IMG/VR virus record: IMGVR_UViG_3300027963_000017
Coordinates: 1-34,968 of that record
Length of the DNA: 34,968 nucleotides
From: a virus
Direction: 5' to 3' (one strand)
Shown in pieces: positions 1-7,007 of this stretch. Numbering within the stretch: the first letter of the stretch is position 1; the number at the start of each line of letters is the position of its first letter. Below the pieces are notes generated by a model. It was given only the letters and a program-made list of their open reading frames with translations. It was not told the DNA's origin and made no database searches. The position numbers were made by a program, and so were the translations under genes.

Positions 1-102
1 TGTTTAAATAAGCAATCCTATGTTTTAAAACTGCTTTTGCAATTTGACCCATGTTTCCTTCCATTGCTGGCATGTCATACAACATATTTTTAAAACTAGT
101 GC
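1..102. repeat. Terminal direct repeat, left copy
   Basis: The first 102 bases are identical to the last 102 bases of the window (34867-34968). A minus-strand gene reads continuously through the repeat when the ends are merged. This fits an assembly overlap of a circular or circularly permuted genome better than a physical terminal repeat, although a true short terminal repeat cannot be excluded from the sequence alone. Confidence 0.95.
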
Positions 103-175
103 ACATTTGAAAACCACATAAAATTGCTACTGTATCTTGCTCTGTTTCGCTTAATTGGCTAAATAATGTATTCAT
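1..175 (-). CDS. Small protein gene spanning the circular join (5' part)
   Basis: An ATG at 175-173 opens a minus-strand frame that begins MNTLFSQLSETEQDTVAILC, runs off the window at base 1 and continues at base 34866 to a TAA at 34846-34844. Joined, it encodes 65 residues. I do not recognise the family. The protein ends in a basic tail (KITKKAK) and has a central Cys- and Met-containing segment. It is the first gene of the left arm, about 45 bases downstream of a good minus-strand promoter (227-254), with a GTGGAG ribosome site and a TTTCCTAAC element 18 bases before the start. An early regulatory role is inference from position only. Confidence 0.75.
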   Translation of the reverse strand, partial: MNTLFSQLSETEQDTVAILCGFQMCTSFKNMLYDMPAMEGNMGQIAKAVLKHRIAYLN

Positions 176-193
176 TTGTTTTTGCTCCACTTG

Positions 194-202
194 GTTAGGA
201 AA
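194..202 (-). promoter_or_regulatory. TTTCCTAAC leader element, copy 1
   Basis: On the minus strand this reads TTTCCTAAC and ends 18 bases before the ATG at 175. A small hairpin (CTGT-agt-ACAG) lies just upstream in the transcript. The same 9-mer recurs before at least five other left-arm genes. Function unknown. Confidence 0.5.
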
Positions 203-226
203 GTGTTTTGCTGTACTACAGTTCTG

Positions 227-254
227 ATTATATAGATTAATACGATTATGTGAA
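227..254 (-). promoter_or_regulatory. Sigma-70-type promoter for the left arm
   Basis: On the minus strand: TTCACA (254-249), a 16-base spacer, then TATAAT (232-227). That is 5/6 and 6/6 of the consensus hexamers. Transcription would start near base 220, about 45 bases before the first left-arm ATG at 175. It is the best-placed promoter for the whole minus-strand early operon. Confidence 0.7.
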
Positions 255-259
255 GTGCA

Positions 260-400
260 TTGAATATATTTATATTTAAAATATACCCTTTGTATTTATA
301 AAAGATATTATAAAGATATCATACTAACTATATATATATATATATATATTAGTGATATATCTATAGATACTCTACTTATACTGTAAGTGTTATATATTAA
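260..400. other. Very AT-rich tract with (TA)10
   Basis: The tract is almost free of G and C and contains an uninterrupted (TA)10 run at 329-348, flanked by GATATC and other AT palindromes. It lies between the divergent arms. It could be a duplex-unwinding element of an origin, an extruding cruciform, or promoter-flanking DNA. No ORF crosses it. Confidence 0.6.
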
Positions 401-548
401 GCATGCCTATTCTTTAAGCGGATAACGTCGGAGATTGTTAACTCTATTCGCCCTTGGATTTAACAATTCAGAAGGGGCATCTGGGTACTGCATTAGCTTG
501 CATCAGCGCGCATACAATGGCATCAGAGTGCCTGTATCAGCACAACCT

Positions 549-568
549 GGGTTTGGGTAGGGGCTGGG
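549..568 (+). other. Potential G-quadruplex motif
   Basis: The plus strand reads GGGTTTGGGTAGGGGCTGGG: four runs of three or more G separated by loops of 3, 2 and 2 bases. This meets the usual G3+N1-7 rule for an intramolecular quadruplex. Its last G-run overlaps the base of the 562-591 hairpin, so the two structures would compete. Confidence 0.6.
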
Positions 569-591
569 TAGACTCAACGCTACGCACAGCC
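562..591 (+). other. Bulged hairpin in the control region
   Basis: GGCTG (562-566) pairs with CAGCC (587-591). Inside it GTAG (568-571) pairs with CTAC (580-583), leaving an 8-base loop. It may be part of an untranslated RNA ending at the 731-756 terminator, or a DNA structure at the origin. Confidence 0.4.
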
Positions 592-709
592 TACGCTGCC
601 CTTTCGATTGGACTTTGAACGCTAGAAGTGAGTGACCCCCTCGTAGCTCCCCCCAAAAAAAATACGTGTTTTCTGTTATTCTGGCGTTGATTTTCCTTCT
701 GTGTGAATT

Positions 710-756
710 GCCCTCCCCTCAGGGCTTTAGGCCATCCTTGCGATGGTCTTTTTTTT
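710..756 (+). terminator. Two-hairpin intrinsic terminator
   Basis: A first hairpin GCCCT (710-714)/AGGGC (721-725) is followed by GCCATC (731-736)/GATGGT (742-747) with a 5-base loop, then eight T (749-756). There is no plus-strand gene upstream, so it either ends an untranslated RNA made from the control region or stops transcription coming around the circle before the late operon. Confidence 0.75.
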
Positions 757-766
757 CGTCTATAGT
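738..766 (+). promoter_or_regulatory. Possible promoter of the right arm
   Basis: TTGCGA (738-743), a 17-base spacer and TATAGT (761-766) give 4/6 and 5/6 matches to the sigma-70 hexamers. Transcription would start near 773, just ahead of the AAGGGAT ribosome site and the ATG at 793. The -35 hexamer lies inside the terminator stem, so initiation and termination share the same DNA. Only moderate support. Confidence 0.4.
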
Positions 767-792
767 GTGTATATTGGTTAGAAGGGATAGAT

Positions 793-1005
793 ATGATTAA
801 CTTAGAAGTAGAGAAGTCGATTCCGTTGCCGGAGGGGAAGAAAAGGTATCCGTATAAGGAGATGGACATCGGCGATAGTTTTTTCGTCGATGCTGGCAAG
901 TTGCAGGTGGTATGCAATGCCAATTACAGGGCATCTAAGCGGTTAGGGATGCAGTTCATAGCGAGGAAAGAGGTAGAGGGCGTTAGGGTGTGGAGGGTGT
1001 TGTAA
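793..1005 (+). CDS. Small conserved phage protein (KYPY..MDIGDSFFV type)
   Basis: 70 residues. The core K-R-Y-P-Y-K-E-M-D-I-G-D-S-F-F-V followed by a C-terminal V-E-G-V-R-V-W-R-V matches, from memory, a small protein often found in early regions of phages and prophages (DUF7303-like); no biochemical role is known to me. The start follows AAGGGAT at a normal distance. The stop overlaps the next start (TAATG). It is the first gene of the right arm, directly after the terminator and possible promoter. Confidence 0.75.
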   Translation: MINLEVEKSIPLPEGKKRYPYKEMDIGDSFFVDAGKLQVVCNANYRASKRLGMQFIARKEVEGVRVWRVL

Positions 1006-1232
1006 TGAAGCGTAGAGAATTGACGGATACGTTTACGTGTACCTTTTGCAAGAAGGAAAAGCCTTATAACGAGTTCAAGAAGAACGCTATACGGTTTTCT
1101 GGTTATGCGTCTTACTGTTTGCAATGCCATCGTGAGCGAATGGCTGAAAGTCGTAGAGGGAAAGTAGTTAGGGATAAATGTGATTTTCAGGATGGCTTGA
1201 ACACTTTATTTACAACGTGGAGTAAGGGGTAG
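1005..1232 (+). CDS. Small zinc-finger protein, HNH-like
   Basis: 75 residues from the ATG that overlaps the previous stop (TAATG); a longer frame from 990 adds only five residues. Two Cys pairs, C-T-F-C and C-L-Q-C-H, about 27 residues apart, look like a zinc site. The K-P-Y-N-E-F-K-K and R-x-x-x-x-S-R patterns resemble the N-terminal zinc part of recombination endonuclease VII-like (HNH) proteins, but the second half of such a nuclease is missing. It may bind DNA near the terminase genes. Function is inference. Confidence 0.65.
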   Translation: MKRRELTDTFTCTFCKKEKPYNEFKKNAIRFSGYASYCLQCHRERMAESRRGKVVRDKCDFQDGLNTLFTTWSKG

Positions 1233-1235
1233 GAT

Positions 1236-1445
1236 ATGAATGACGATGTCAGAAATAATTTAATGCCTCTAGCAATGGAGGATATTAAGAAGGCGTATAT
1301 GGAGAAGGTTTATTCGATGAGCCATGCTGAGCTGTTTCATGAGTTGATGCGGGTTCATACCGAGTCAGCTAAGTTGCTGCGTGATGTGCATGATGAGAAT
1401 GAGCGATTGAAAGATACTCTTGAGCGACTCAGCACCGTCAACTGA
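1236..1445 (+). CDS. Small coiled-coil protein of unknown function
   Basis: 69 residues, almost entirely helical by composition, with a heptad-like C-terminal half (ELFHELMRVHTESAKLL onward) ending in LKDTLERL. The ATG follows AAGGGGTAGGAT. It lies between a zinc-finger gene and the probable small terminase gene, and its end overlaps that gene by 26 bases if the TTG start at 1420 is used. A DNA-packaging or regulatory partner is possible; I do not recognise the family. Confidence 0.6.
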   Translation: MNDDVRNNLMPLAMEDIKKAYMEKVYSMSHAELFHELMRVHTESAKLLRDVHDENERLKDTLERLSTVN

Positions 1446-1680
1446 CAAGTACGCAGAAGAACTTCTGCTCTCTCGCCGTATTTTAAAGGCAGAGATGGGC
1501 AAGGCTAACCGTGCTTACAGTCCAGACGAAAAGAAAGAATTGCTACAGTCATGGAAAAACCAATATAGCACGGAGCTAGTTAATGAGCTATTGCGGGTAG
1601 CTAAGAATCCAGAGGCGAGATACCGGATAGCTAACTGGAACCTAGAACAGTTCAGCAATGAACGACGAAAGTCTAAATGA
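1420..1680 (+). CDS. terS: Probable terminase small subunit
   Basis: 86 residues from a TTG at 1420, or 61 from the ATG at 1495, which has the better ribosome site (AAAGG five bases upstream). The sequence is helical and charged (YSPDEKKELLQSWKNQY, NPEARYRIANWNLEQF). No clear HTH is visible. The call rests on position: it is the gene directly before TerL and its stop overlaps the TerL start by four bases (ATGA), a translational coupling common for TerS-TerL pairs. It is shorter than most small subunits, so it could be another packaging accessory. Confidence 0.5.
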   Translation: MSDSAPSTDKYAEELLLSRRILKAEMGKANRAYSPDEKKELLQSWKNQYSTELVNELLRVAKNPEARYRIANWNLEQFSNERRKSK

Positions 1681-3437
1681 AGTTCAATCTCAAACAGTTT
1701 TACCAGTTCTGCTCCGAGTTAAAGATTGAGACCAAAGAGCAGGGCTTACGCAAGATGGATAACCTTCTCGGCACTCAGACCTATGTAATGGATGAGATTG
1801 CTGGCGGCTTAGCTGAAGGTATTCATTTCTTTGTCATTCTTAAAGGTCGTCAGCTTGGCATTACGACGATAAGTCTAGCCCTAGACCTTTACTGGCACTA
1901 CATCAATTCGGGGTTAAATGGAACGCTTGTTACAGACACAGAAGAAAACCGAGATATGTTTAGAGGAACCCTTGGCGCCTACATGGACGGTTTACCAAAA
2001 GAGTACAAGATACCCATACTTGCACACAATCGAAACTCATTGGCCCTCAAGAACCGCAGCCGTATCTTTTATCAAGTCGCAGGGCTTAGAGCGAAAGGAA
2101 GTCTTGGTCGTGGCAAAGGTATTACATTCCTTCACGGAACGGAGACGTCTTCGTGGGGCGACGAGGAAGGACTAGCATCCTTGCTTGCCTCGCTTGCAGA
2201 AACCAACCCTAAACGTCTCTACATCTTCGAGTCTACTGCTCGCGGCTTTAATATGTTTCACGATATGTACGTGACCGCTAAGAGAGCGAGAACTCAGAGA
2301 GCTATCTTTTGCGGCTGGTGGCGCAATGAGTTTTATTCTGCGGCTCCTGATACGGACGTCTACAAAGTCTATTGGGACGGCAAACTAACACCTGAAGAAA
2401 AAGAGTGGACGCGAGATATTAAGAAGCTCTACAACGTAGAGATTAATTCCAGACAAATGGCGTGGTGGCGTTGGAAGATGCTTGAAGGCATTAAAGACGA
2501 ATCCTTAATGTATCAAGAGTTCCCGCCAACTGAAGACTATGCTTTTGTTATGACAGGCACCTCCTTCTTTTCAAACTCGCGGTGTACTGACGCCATGAAG
2601 ATTGCTAAGAAGATTGACTGCGACTATTACCGTTACGCGATGGGTGTGAACTTCCAGGATACAGAAGTCGTTAAGTCTACTGAACGTTTGTCTACCTTAA
2701 AGGTGTGGGAGGAACCCATTGACACCGCTTATTACGTTATCGGTGCAGACCCTGCTTATGGTTCTTCTGATTGGGCTGATAGGTTCTGTATTCAAGTCTT
2801 CCGTTGCTACTCTGACGGAATGGAACAAGTCGCTGAATTTGCAACCTCTGAACTTAATACGTATCAGTTTGCGTGGGTTATCTCGCACTTGGCAGGAGCC
2901 TACAAAAATTCGACGCTTAATCTGGAAGTTAACGGACCGGGACAGGCTGTGCTAAACGAGATTAAGAACCTGCGCCGTCAAGCTGCCAGCATGGGCAACG
3001 CAATGGGCAAGAGCTTGATGGATGTCTACGGTTCCATGTCGAACTATATCTGGCGACGTAACGACACTATGGGTGGCATCTCTAATTCATTAGGCTGGCT
3101 AACAACAGCAGCAACCAAAGAGCGAATGATGAGTTACACCAAAGACTTGTTTGAGCGCGGAATGTTAGCTGTTTACTGCGTAGACACCATTGAAGAAATG
3201 AAGACGATTGTTCGTGACGGCGCATCTATCGAAGCTACCGGTAGAAACAAAGATGACCGTGTAATGGCAATGGCCTTGGCGTGCGCTGCGTATTCAGAAC
3301 AAGTACAGCCCCAATTAATCCAGCGAAAATTAAGCCGTAAAGTATCCAGAGAGATAGAAACTAAAACACCCGAACAACTCTCTGTCGGCAAAGGCGTATC
3401 CAACTACTTGAAAGCGATAGGTGTCTATGGAGCATAA
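1677..3437 (+). CDS. terL: Terminase large subunit
   Basis: 586 residues, normal for a phage TerL, the ATPase-nuclease motor that cuts and pumps DNA into the procapsid. Visible motifs: Walker A-like KGRQLGITT at about 56-64; a Walker B region around 148-164 (GITFLHG..., W-G-D-E-E); the coupling motif FESTARG at 184-190. The RNase H-like nuclease has GADPAYG (D358), LEVNGPG (E417) and a DDRVMAMA segment (about 526-533). Both domains look intact. It overlaps the upstream gene by four bases and the downstream gene by 11. The packaging type (headful or other) cannot be told from the sequence here. Confidence 0.93.
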   Translation: MKFNLKQFYQFCSELKIETKEQGLRKMDNLLGTQTYVMDEIAGGLAEGIHFFVILKGRQLGITTISLALDLYWHYINSGLNGTLVTDTEENRDMFRGTLGAYMDGLPKEYKIPILAHNRNSLALKNRSRIFYQVAGLRAKGSLGRGKGITFLHGTETSSWGDEEGLASLLASLAETNPKRLYIFESTARGFNMFHDMYVTAKRARTQRAIFCGWWRNEFYSAAPDTDVYKVYWDGKLTPEEKEWTRDIKKLYNVEINSRQMAWWRWKMLEGIKDESLMYQEFPPTEDYAFVMTGTSFFSNSRCTDAMKIAKKIDCDYYRYAMGVNFQDTEVVKSTERLSTLKVWEEPIDTAYYVIGADPAYGSSDWADRFCIQVFRCYSDGMEQVAEFATSELNTYQFAWVISHLAGAYKNSTLNLEVNGPGQAVLNEIKNLRRQAASMGNAMGKSLMDVYGSMSNYIWRRNDTMGGISNSLGWLTTAATKERMMSYTKDLFERGMLAVYCVDTIEEMKTIVRDGASIEATGRNKDDRVMAMALACAAYSEQVQPQLIQRKLSRKVSREIETKTPEQLSVGKGVSNYLKAIGVYGA

Positions 3438-4227
3438 TCAATTAACCATCGTATCCATTCACGGGCACACCGATGGGTCAGCTACCTTGCCCTCCATTAC
3501 CCGCAGTATGCGGGAACTACCGGGGTCTAAAGGGTTGTTAATTTCTCCAACCAAGCCACCTGACTTACCAAAAAGTATTCAATGGAAACGCTGCTTTGCT
3601 TTTGATTACCGAGGTTACAGCACATTTGTCATGCACTGCTTGCATGAATACATACCAACAGAATTTTGTTTGATTGTGCAAGATGATGGTTGGGTTTTGG
3701 ACGGTAACAATTGGAGAGATGACTATTACACCTACGATTACATTGGCGGCATTACTCATGCTGGTCTGGTGGGCAACACATTACATCTAGGCTTTGAGTG
3801 GACAAAGTTTGAGCATCCAACCCTTGTTCTAAACGGAGGCTTTTCCCTGCGTAGCAAATACTTCTTAGAAGCTCCGAGCAAGTTTGGCATCGTTCAAAAC
3901 TATAACGAAGAAATACATCTATGGAATGAAGACGTCCAGTTCTCATGCCTAAAGCGTGGACTCTTTGAGTCCCTAGGATTTAAGTACGCACCCAACGAAG
4001 TCGCTAAATACTTTTCTATAGAACATTTTGCCCCTAAGTTTCATGACGATATGGACTTATCTAAACTCCTTGGTCATCATTCAACGACTAGGAAGCTAAT
4101 CAAAGACAATGAAATCATGTTGCCGATGGGAATACAAAACGCTTATCGAGAAACAGAACTTCTAGACTTCTTTCAATCTAAAGGCTACATCCTTAACTAT
4201 GTCGCAGCAGGTTCTAACCAAGCGTGA
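3427..4227 (+). CDS. DUF5672-type glycosyltransferase-like protein
   Basis: 266 residues from the ATG at 3427 (a GTG at 3421 would add two). The F-C-L-I-V-Q-D-D-G-W-V-L segment, followed by W-R-D-D-Y-Y-T-Y-D-Y-I-G-G and then L-N-G-G-F-S-L-R-S, matches the DUF5672 pattern, a glycosyltransferase-like family; the Q-D-D-G would be the metal and sugar-nucleotide site. A later N-E-D-V-Q-F-S segment fits the same fold. It sits between TerL and portal-side genes, overlapping both neighbours (11 and 29 bases), so it is translated with the packaging genes. Glycosylation of a virion protein, DNA base or host surface are all possible. It is a cargo-like gene in an unusual place. Confidence 0.75.
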   Translation: MEHNQLTIVSIHGHTDGSATLPSITRSMRELPGSKGLLISPTKPPDLPKSIQWKRCFAFDYRGYSTFVMHCLHEYIPTEFCLIVQDDGWVLDGNNWRDDYYTYDYIGGITHAGLVGNTLHLGFEWTKFEHPTLVLNGGFSLRSKYFLEAPSKFGIVQNYNEEIHLWNEDVQFSCLKRGLFESLGFKYAPNEVAKYFSIEHFAPKFHDDMDLSKLLGHHSTTRKLIKDNEIMLPMGIQNAYRETELLDFFQSKGYILNYVAAGSNQA

Positions 4228-4606
4228 ACTAATAGCTCAGATGCGCCGCTTCATTAGAGATAAGGAGCGCGGCATCTCTATGAAGCTCTTTGCAGACTTG
4301 TGTGGGGTCAATAAAGCCCACCTGCTAGACGTCTTCTGGTATCGGTGTGAACCTTTGACCGAATACATCCAGCGTCGCGTAGACAAAGGCTACAAAGCAT
4401 GGCAACGAGGCGAAGTAGCCATCATGCAATTACGCAATAAAAGCAAATACATTGAATACCGCAGAGAAGCTAAACCACGAATTGTACCCTCTACTGGCTT
4501 GCAAATGATTAATGGCAAGATAGGGATTAGATTGGGTATGAGGAATATAGACGATTATTCGCAACCACCATTATTTGAAGGGGATAACAATGGCAGTTCT
4601 ACATGA
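4199..4606 (+). CDS. Small helix-turn-helix phage protein
   Basis: 135 residues. Residues about 26-45 (SMKLFADLCGVNKAHLLDVF) look like an HTH, followed by a conserved-looking stretch (EPLTEYIQRRVDKGYKAW, GEVAIMQLRN). Proteins like this are, from memory, recurrent between terminase and portal in related phages. The gene starts inside the end of the DUF5672 gene and overlaps the next by 17 bases. It could be a DNA-binding packaging factor (an alternative TerS) or a regulator. Confidence 0.7.
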   Translation: MSQQVLTKRELIAQMRRFIRDKERGISMKLFADLCGVNKAHLLDVFWYRCEPLTEYIQRRVDKGYKAWQRGEVAIMQLRNKSKYIEYRREAKPRIVPSTGLQMINGKIGIRLGMRNIDDYSQPPLFEGDNNGSST

Positions 4607-5087
4607 TTACAAATGCCCAAAGCACGGCTATTTTGAGAGCAGAAAGGGGCAATGCCCCATGAAAGACTGCGATGAAGAGGTCGCAATAGTCTATTTGCAG
4701 CCTGTAGGGCTAATGTCAGACGGCACAAAGAAGAACGACAAGACCATTAAGCAGCTTGCTATGGATTTTGATATGACCAACGTCAAATCAACTCGTGAAG
4801 GCGAGAATCAGGCTGGATACTTCACCAGAAAGAACAAAACGTCCAAGAAACAGCTCAAAGCAGAGGAAGCAGAAGCACAACGTCGTGCTAATGAGCCAAA
4901 ACCTAGAGATGCCGCCATTTGGGGTGGCGATGGACGCTATAGCATGGGCAGCCTTCTAAAAGGCGGTGCTGTACGGTCTGTGATGGGCGAATCGGTCGGA
5001 ATGAACCCAAAAGATGCAGGAAACTTGACAGGACCCAAGGCGGCGAGTTATATAGCTGACCATGAAAACCTTCAAGTGAAGACCTAA
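4590..5087 (+). CDS. Zinc-ribbon protein upstream of portal
   Basis: 165 residues from the ATG at 4590, chosen because it follows the strong ribosome site AAGGGGATAAC; an in-frame TTG at 4575 is less likely. The N-terminus has a zinc-ribbon pattern (C-P-K-H-G-Y-F-E then C-P-M-K-D-C). The middle is a Lys/Glu/Ala-rich helical segment, and the C-terminus is Gly-rich. The stop is directly followed by the portal ATG. It is probably a conserved accessory of head assembly; no function is known to me. Confidence 0.7.
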   Translation: MAVLHDYKCPKHGYFESRKGQCPMKDCDEEVAIVYLQPVGLMSDGTKKNDKTIKQLAMDFDMTNVKSTREGENQAGYFTRKNKTSKKQLKAEEAEAQRRANEPKPRDAAIWGGDGRYSMGSLLKGGAVRSVMGESVGMNPKDAGNLTGPKAASYIADHENLQVKT

Positions 5088-6725
5088 ATGCGGATACCAA
5101 CCGATGACTTAGAACGGGAGTTCTTCTACCGTGACTTAATTGAAAAGTGCATGGTGTCCTTGGCAGAGCGCAAAGGGGATTACGCCTCTCTGCGCTCTTG
5201 GTTTTTGTTTGGCGGTGGACCGGATGAAAACCCCGCCCTATTCAACAAAATCTATCCCCACATTGACCAGCTAACATCGTTTCTTTACTCAGCAGAGACA
5301 ACACGCTTCTCAATCAATGTTGGTGCCGCTGTTCCTGCCCAAGAACAAATTAAGATTCCAAGACTGACCGCTGCTTTAAATGATGAGTGGTTAAACTCAA
5401 ACTGTGACCAAGTATTTTCGTCTGCCCTAACGTGGGCACTAGTGTTTAACTCAACCTTCATTAAGCTAGTAGTCAACAACGGTATTCACCCCTACATGGT
5501 GGAACCTAGCTCTATAGGCGTCTTGCGCGAAGACGTAACCTATACCGATAGGCAAGAAGCTATAGTTCAAACCTATTACATTACAAAATCCGATTTGTAT
5601 AATCGATTGTATAGCCACCCTAAACGGGAAAGCATTGTTAAGCGCATACAAACATCGATGAATACTAAGACGGAAGATATGCCTGAAGGTCTTGACCGTC
5701 TAATTATCTCTACGTCCAATCCAACTATTTACGGTAACGTCAACTTAGACTTGTACGGCAGCAACCGTTACAAAGCCCGTGTTGCTGAAGACACCGTGAA
5801 GATGTTTGAGTTGTGGGTATGGAATGATGAAATTGAAGACTATCAAGTGGTCACTATGGCTGACCCTGACATCTTTATTTACGACCGTCCGGGTGGCTCA
5901 GTATTCCTGCGTGGTGAACTACCATTCATTCAGATTTGCCCCAACCCGCAGTTTGATTATTATTGGGGACAGAGTGAAGTTGCCCGTCTAAACTTATTGC
6001 AAGCGGTACGAAATAACCGTATGTCAGAGATATTGGATTTGTTATCCAAACAAGTCTCACCTCCAAAGGTGTTCTCTGGCTTTATGGGCATCACAGACGA
6101 AAAGGCTTTTGCGTTTGACCGTCCGGGTGCGTTTGTCTCTAGCGATATGCCTAATGCTAAAGTCGATTCCATTGCACCGGAAATGCCATCATCTTTGTTT
6201 GAGGTAATCCATGAAATTGACGCCATGTTTGCAGAGGCATCTGGAATATCAAGTGTTCTGTCTGGTCGTGGTGAGCAAGGTGTACGCTCCGCTGGTCACG
6301 CTTCTCAGCTGGCCCGTCTTGGAAGTTCTCGCGCAAAGAAAAGAGCATTAATCGTAGAAGACAGCTTAGAAAAGGTAGCAACGCTGTATCTAAAGCTCAT
6401 GCAAGCCTATGACGATACGCATTTCATGGATGAAGAAGGCAACAAATTTATTGCTGAGCAATTTACCAAAGATTACGTAGTGAAAGTAGACGCTCACTCT
6501 AATAGCCCAATATTTACCGAAGATATGCGTCAGCTGGCGTTTAATTTGTTTAAATCTCAGGCTATTGACAAAGAATCTCTGCTTGACTTGCTTGAGCCGC
6601 CAATGAAACAATTGTTAATAGATAAATTGAAAAAACGCGAAAAGTTGCAAGCTGAACAGCAAGCTAAACAGCCACAACAAGGCAAGCCCGAAGGTAAACC
6701 CGATTTGAAAGCGGTAGGTGAATAA
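5088..6725 (+). CDS. Portal protein
   Basis: 545 residues, typical for podovirus portals. The N-terminus (RGDYASLRSWFLFGG-like) and the P-H-I-D-Q-L-T-S-F-L-Y segment, the central S-N-P-T-I-Y-G-N-V region and the long helical C-terminus ending in a Lys/Gln/Glu-rich tail (KKREKLQAEQQAKQPQQG) are all typical. It would form the dodecameric ring at the packaging vertex that docks TerL and later the connector. The start follows the previous stop without a gap, and its stop overlaps the next ATG (TAATG). Confidence 0.85.
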   Translation: MRIPTDDLEREFFYRDLIEKCMVSLAERKGDYASLRSWFLFGGGPDENPALFNKIYPHIDQLTSFLYSAETTRFSINVGAAVPAQEQIKIPRLTAALNDEWLNSNCDQVFSSALTWALVFNSTFIKLVVNNGIHPYMVEPSSIGVLREDVTYTDRQEAIVQTYYITKSDLYNRLYSHPKRESIVKRIQTSMNTKTEDMPEGLDRLIISTSNPTIYGNVNLDLYGSNRYKARVAEDTVKMFELWVWNDEIEDYQVVTMADPDIFIYDRPGGSVFLRGELPFIQICPNPQFDYYWGQSEVARLNLLQAVRNNRMSEILDLLSKQVSPPKVFSGFMGITDEKAFAFDRPGAFVSSDMPNAKVDSIAPEMPSSLFEVIHEIDAMFAEASGISSVLSGRGEQGVRSAGHASQLARLGSSRAKKRALIVEDSLEKVATLYLKLMQAYDDTHFMDEEGNKFIAEQFTKDYVVKVDAHSNSPIFTEDMRQLAFNLFKSQAIDKESLLDLLEPPMKQLLIDKLKKREKLQAEQQAKQPQQGKPEGKPDLKAVGE

Positions 6726-6889
6726 TGGCAACAAAACCTGACTACTCGCCAAAAGCTGACCAGCCGAGAGTAACAAGCGGCGAACTAAAAAGGACTGAAG
6801 CTGCGCCATCTATGCAGTATCGGGTGTCGGGCATAAAGTCTTTTAACCCCCGTCAAGCAAGAAGGACGGGCCGTATGGGTGAACGATAG
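6725..6889 (+). CDS. Small basic protein after portal
   Basis: 54 residues starting in the TAATG overlap with the portal stop. It begins MATKPDYSPK and ends with an Arg-rich tail (FNPRQARRTGRMGER). The coupling to portal and open codons make a real gene likely. The basic C-terminus may touch DNA or RNA. It is followed by two 13-residue basic ORFs, so the whole 6725-7049 stretch encodes small positively charged peptides. Family not recognised. Confidence 0.6.
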   Translation: MATKPDYSPKADQPRVTSGELKRTEAAPSMQYRVSGIKSFNPRQARRTGRMGER

Positions 6890-6898
6890 GAGTACATC

Positions 6899-6940
6899 AT
6901 GTACAAAAAAATGAAGCGTGGTCGTAAGACTCGTCGTTAA
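6899..6940 (+). CDS. 13-residue basic micropeptide 1
   Basis: ATG at 6899, TAA at 6938-6940. The peptide is MYKKMKRGRKTRR, with eight Lys/Arg in 13 residues. A strong AGGAG lies six bases before the ATG. It resembles the second micropeptide at 7008 (shared M-K-R, G-R-K and terminal basic residues), which suggests a tandem pair. It could be a protamine-like DNA condenser packed in the head, comparable in character to the basic J protein of microviruses. The comparison is by composition only. Confidence 0.45.
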   Translation: MYKKMKRGRKTRR

Positions 6941-7007
6941 TTCCCGCAAGGGATGAGGTATGGCTGACTTCCTCTTTTAAGTTGGCCGCTGCTAATTGGA
7001 GAACACC

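Larger units (their letters stand above)
176..792. other. Divergent intergenic region, candidate origin and control region
   Basis: The largest gene-free stretch, 617 bases. In order it holds the left promoter (227-254), an AT-rich block with (TA)10, and a GC-richer block (about 470-660) with three CATCAG/TATCAG repeats (503-540), a potential G-quadruplex (549-568) and a hairpin (562-591). It ends with a two-hairpin terminator (710-756) overlapped by a possible plus-strand promoter (738-766). I see no tRNA. Because no replication protein is encoded, a host-recognised origin here is a reasonable inference, unproven. Confidence 0.5.

Noticed and set aside
176-792. tRNA gene in the control region
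   Set aside because: I looked for a T-arm GGTTCGA-type sequence with matching acceptor arms and found none.
591-923. 110-residue minus-strand ORF over the control region
   Set aside because: It crosses the terminator and the start of the first right-arm gene, and reads as low-quality sequence with no family resemblance.
6960-6980. Six-codon ORF (MADFLF) between the micropeptides
   Set aside because: Too short to support, with no pattern shared with the basic micropeptides.
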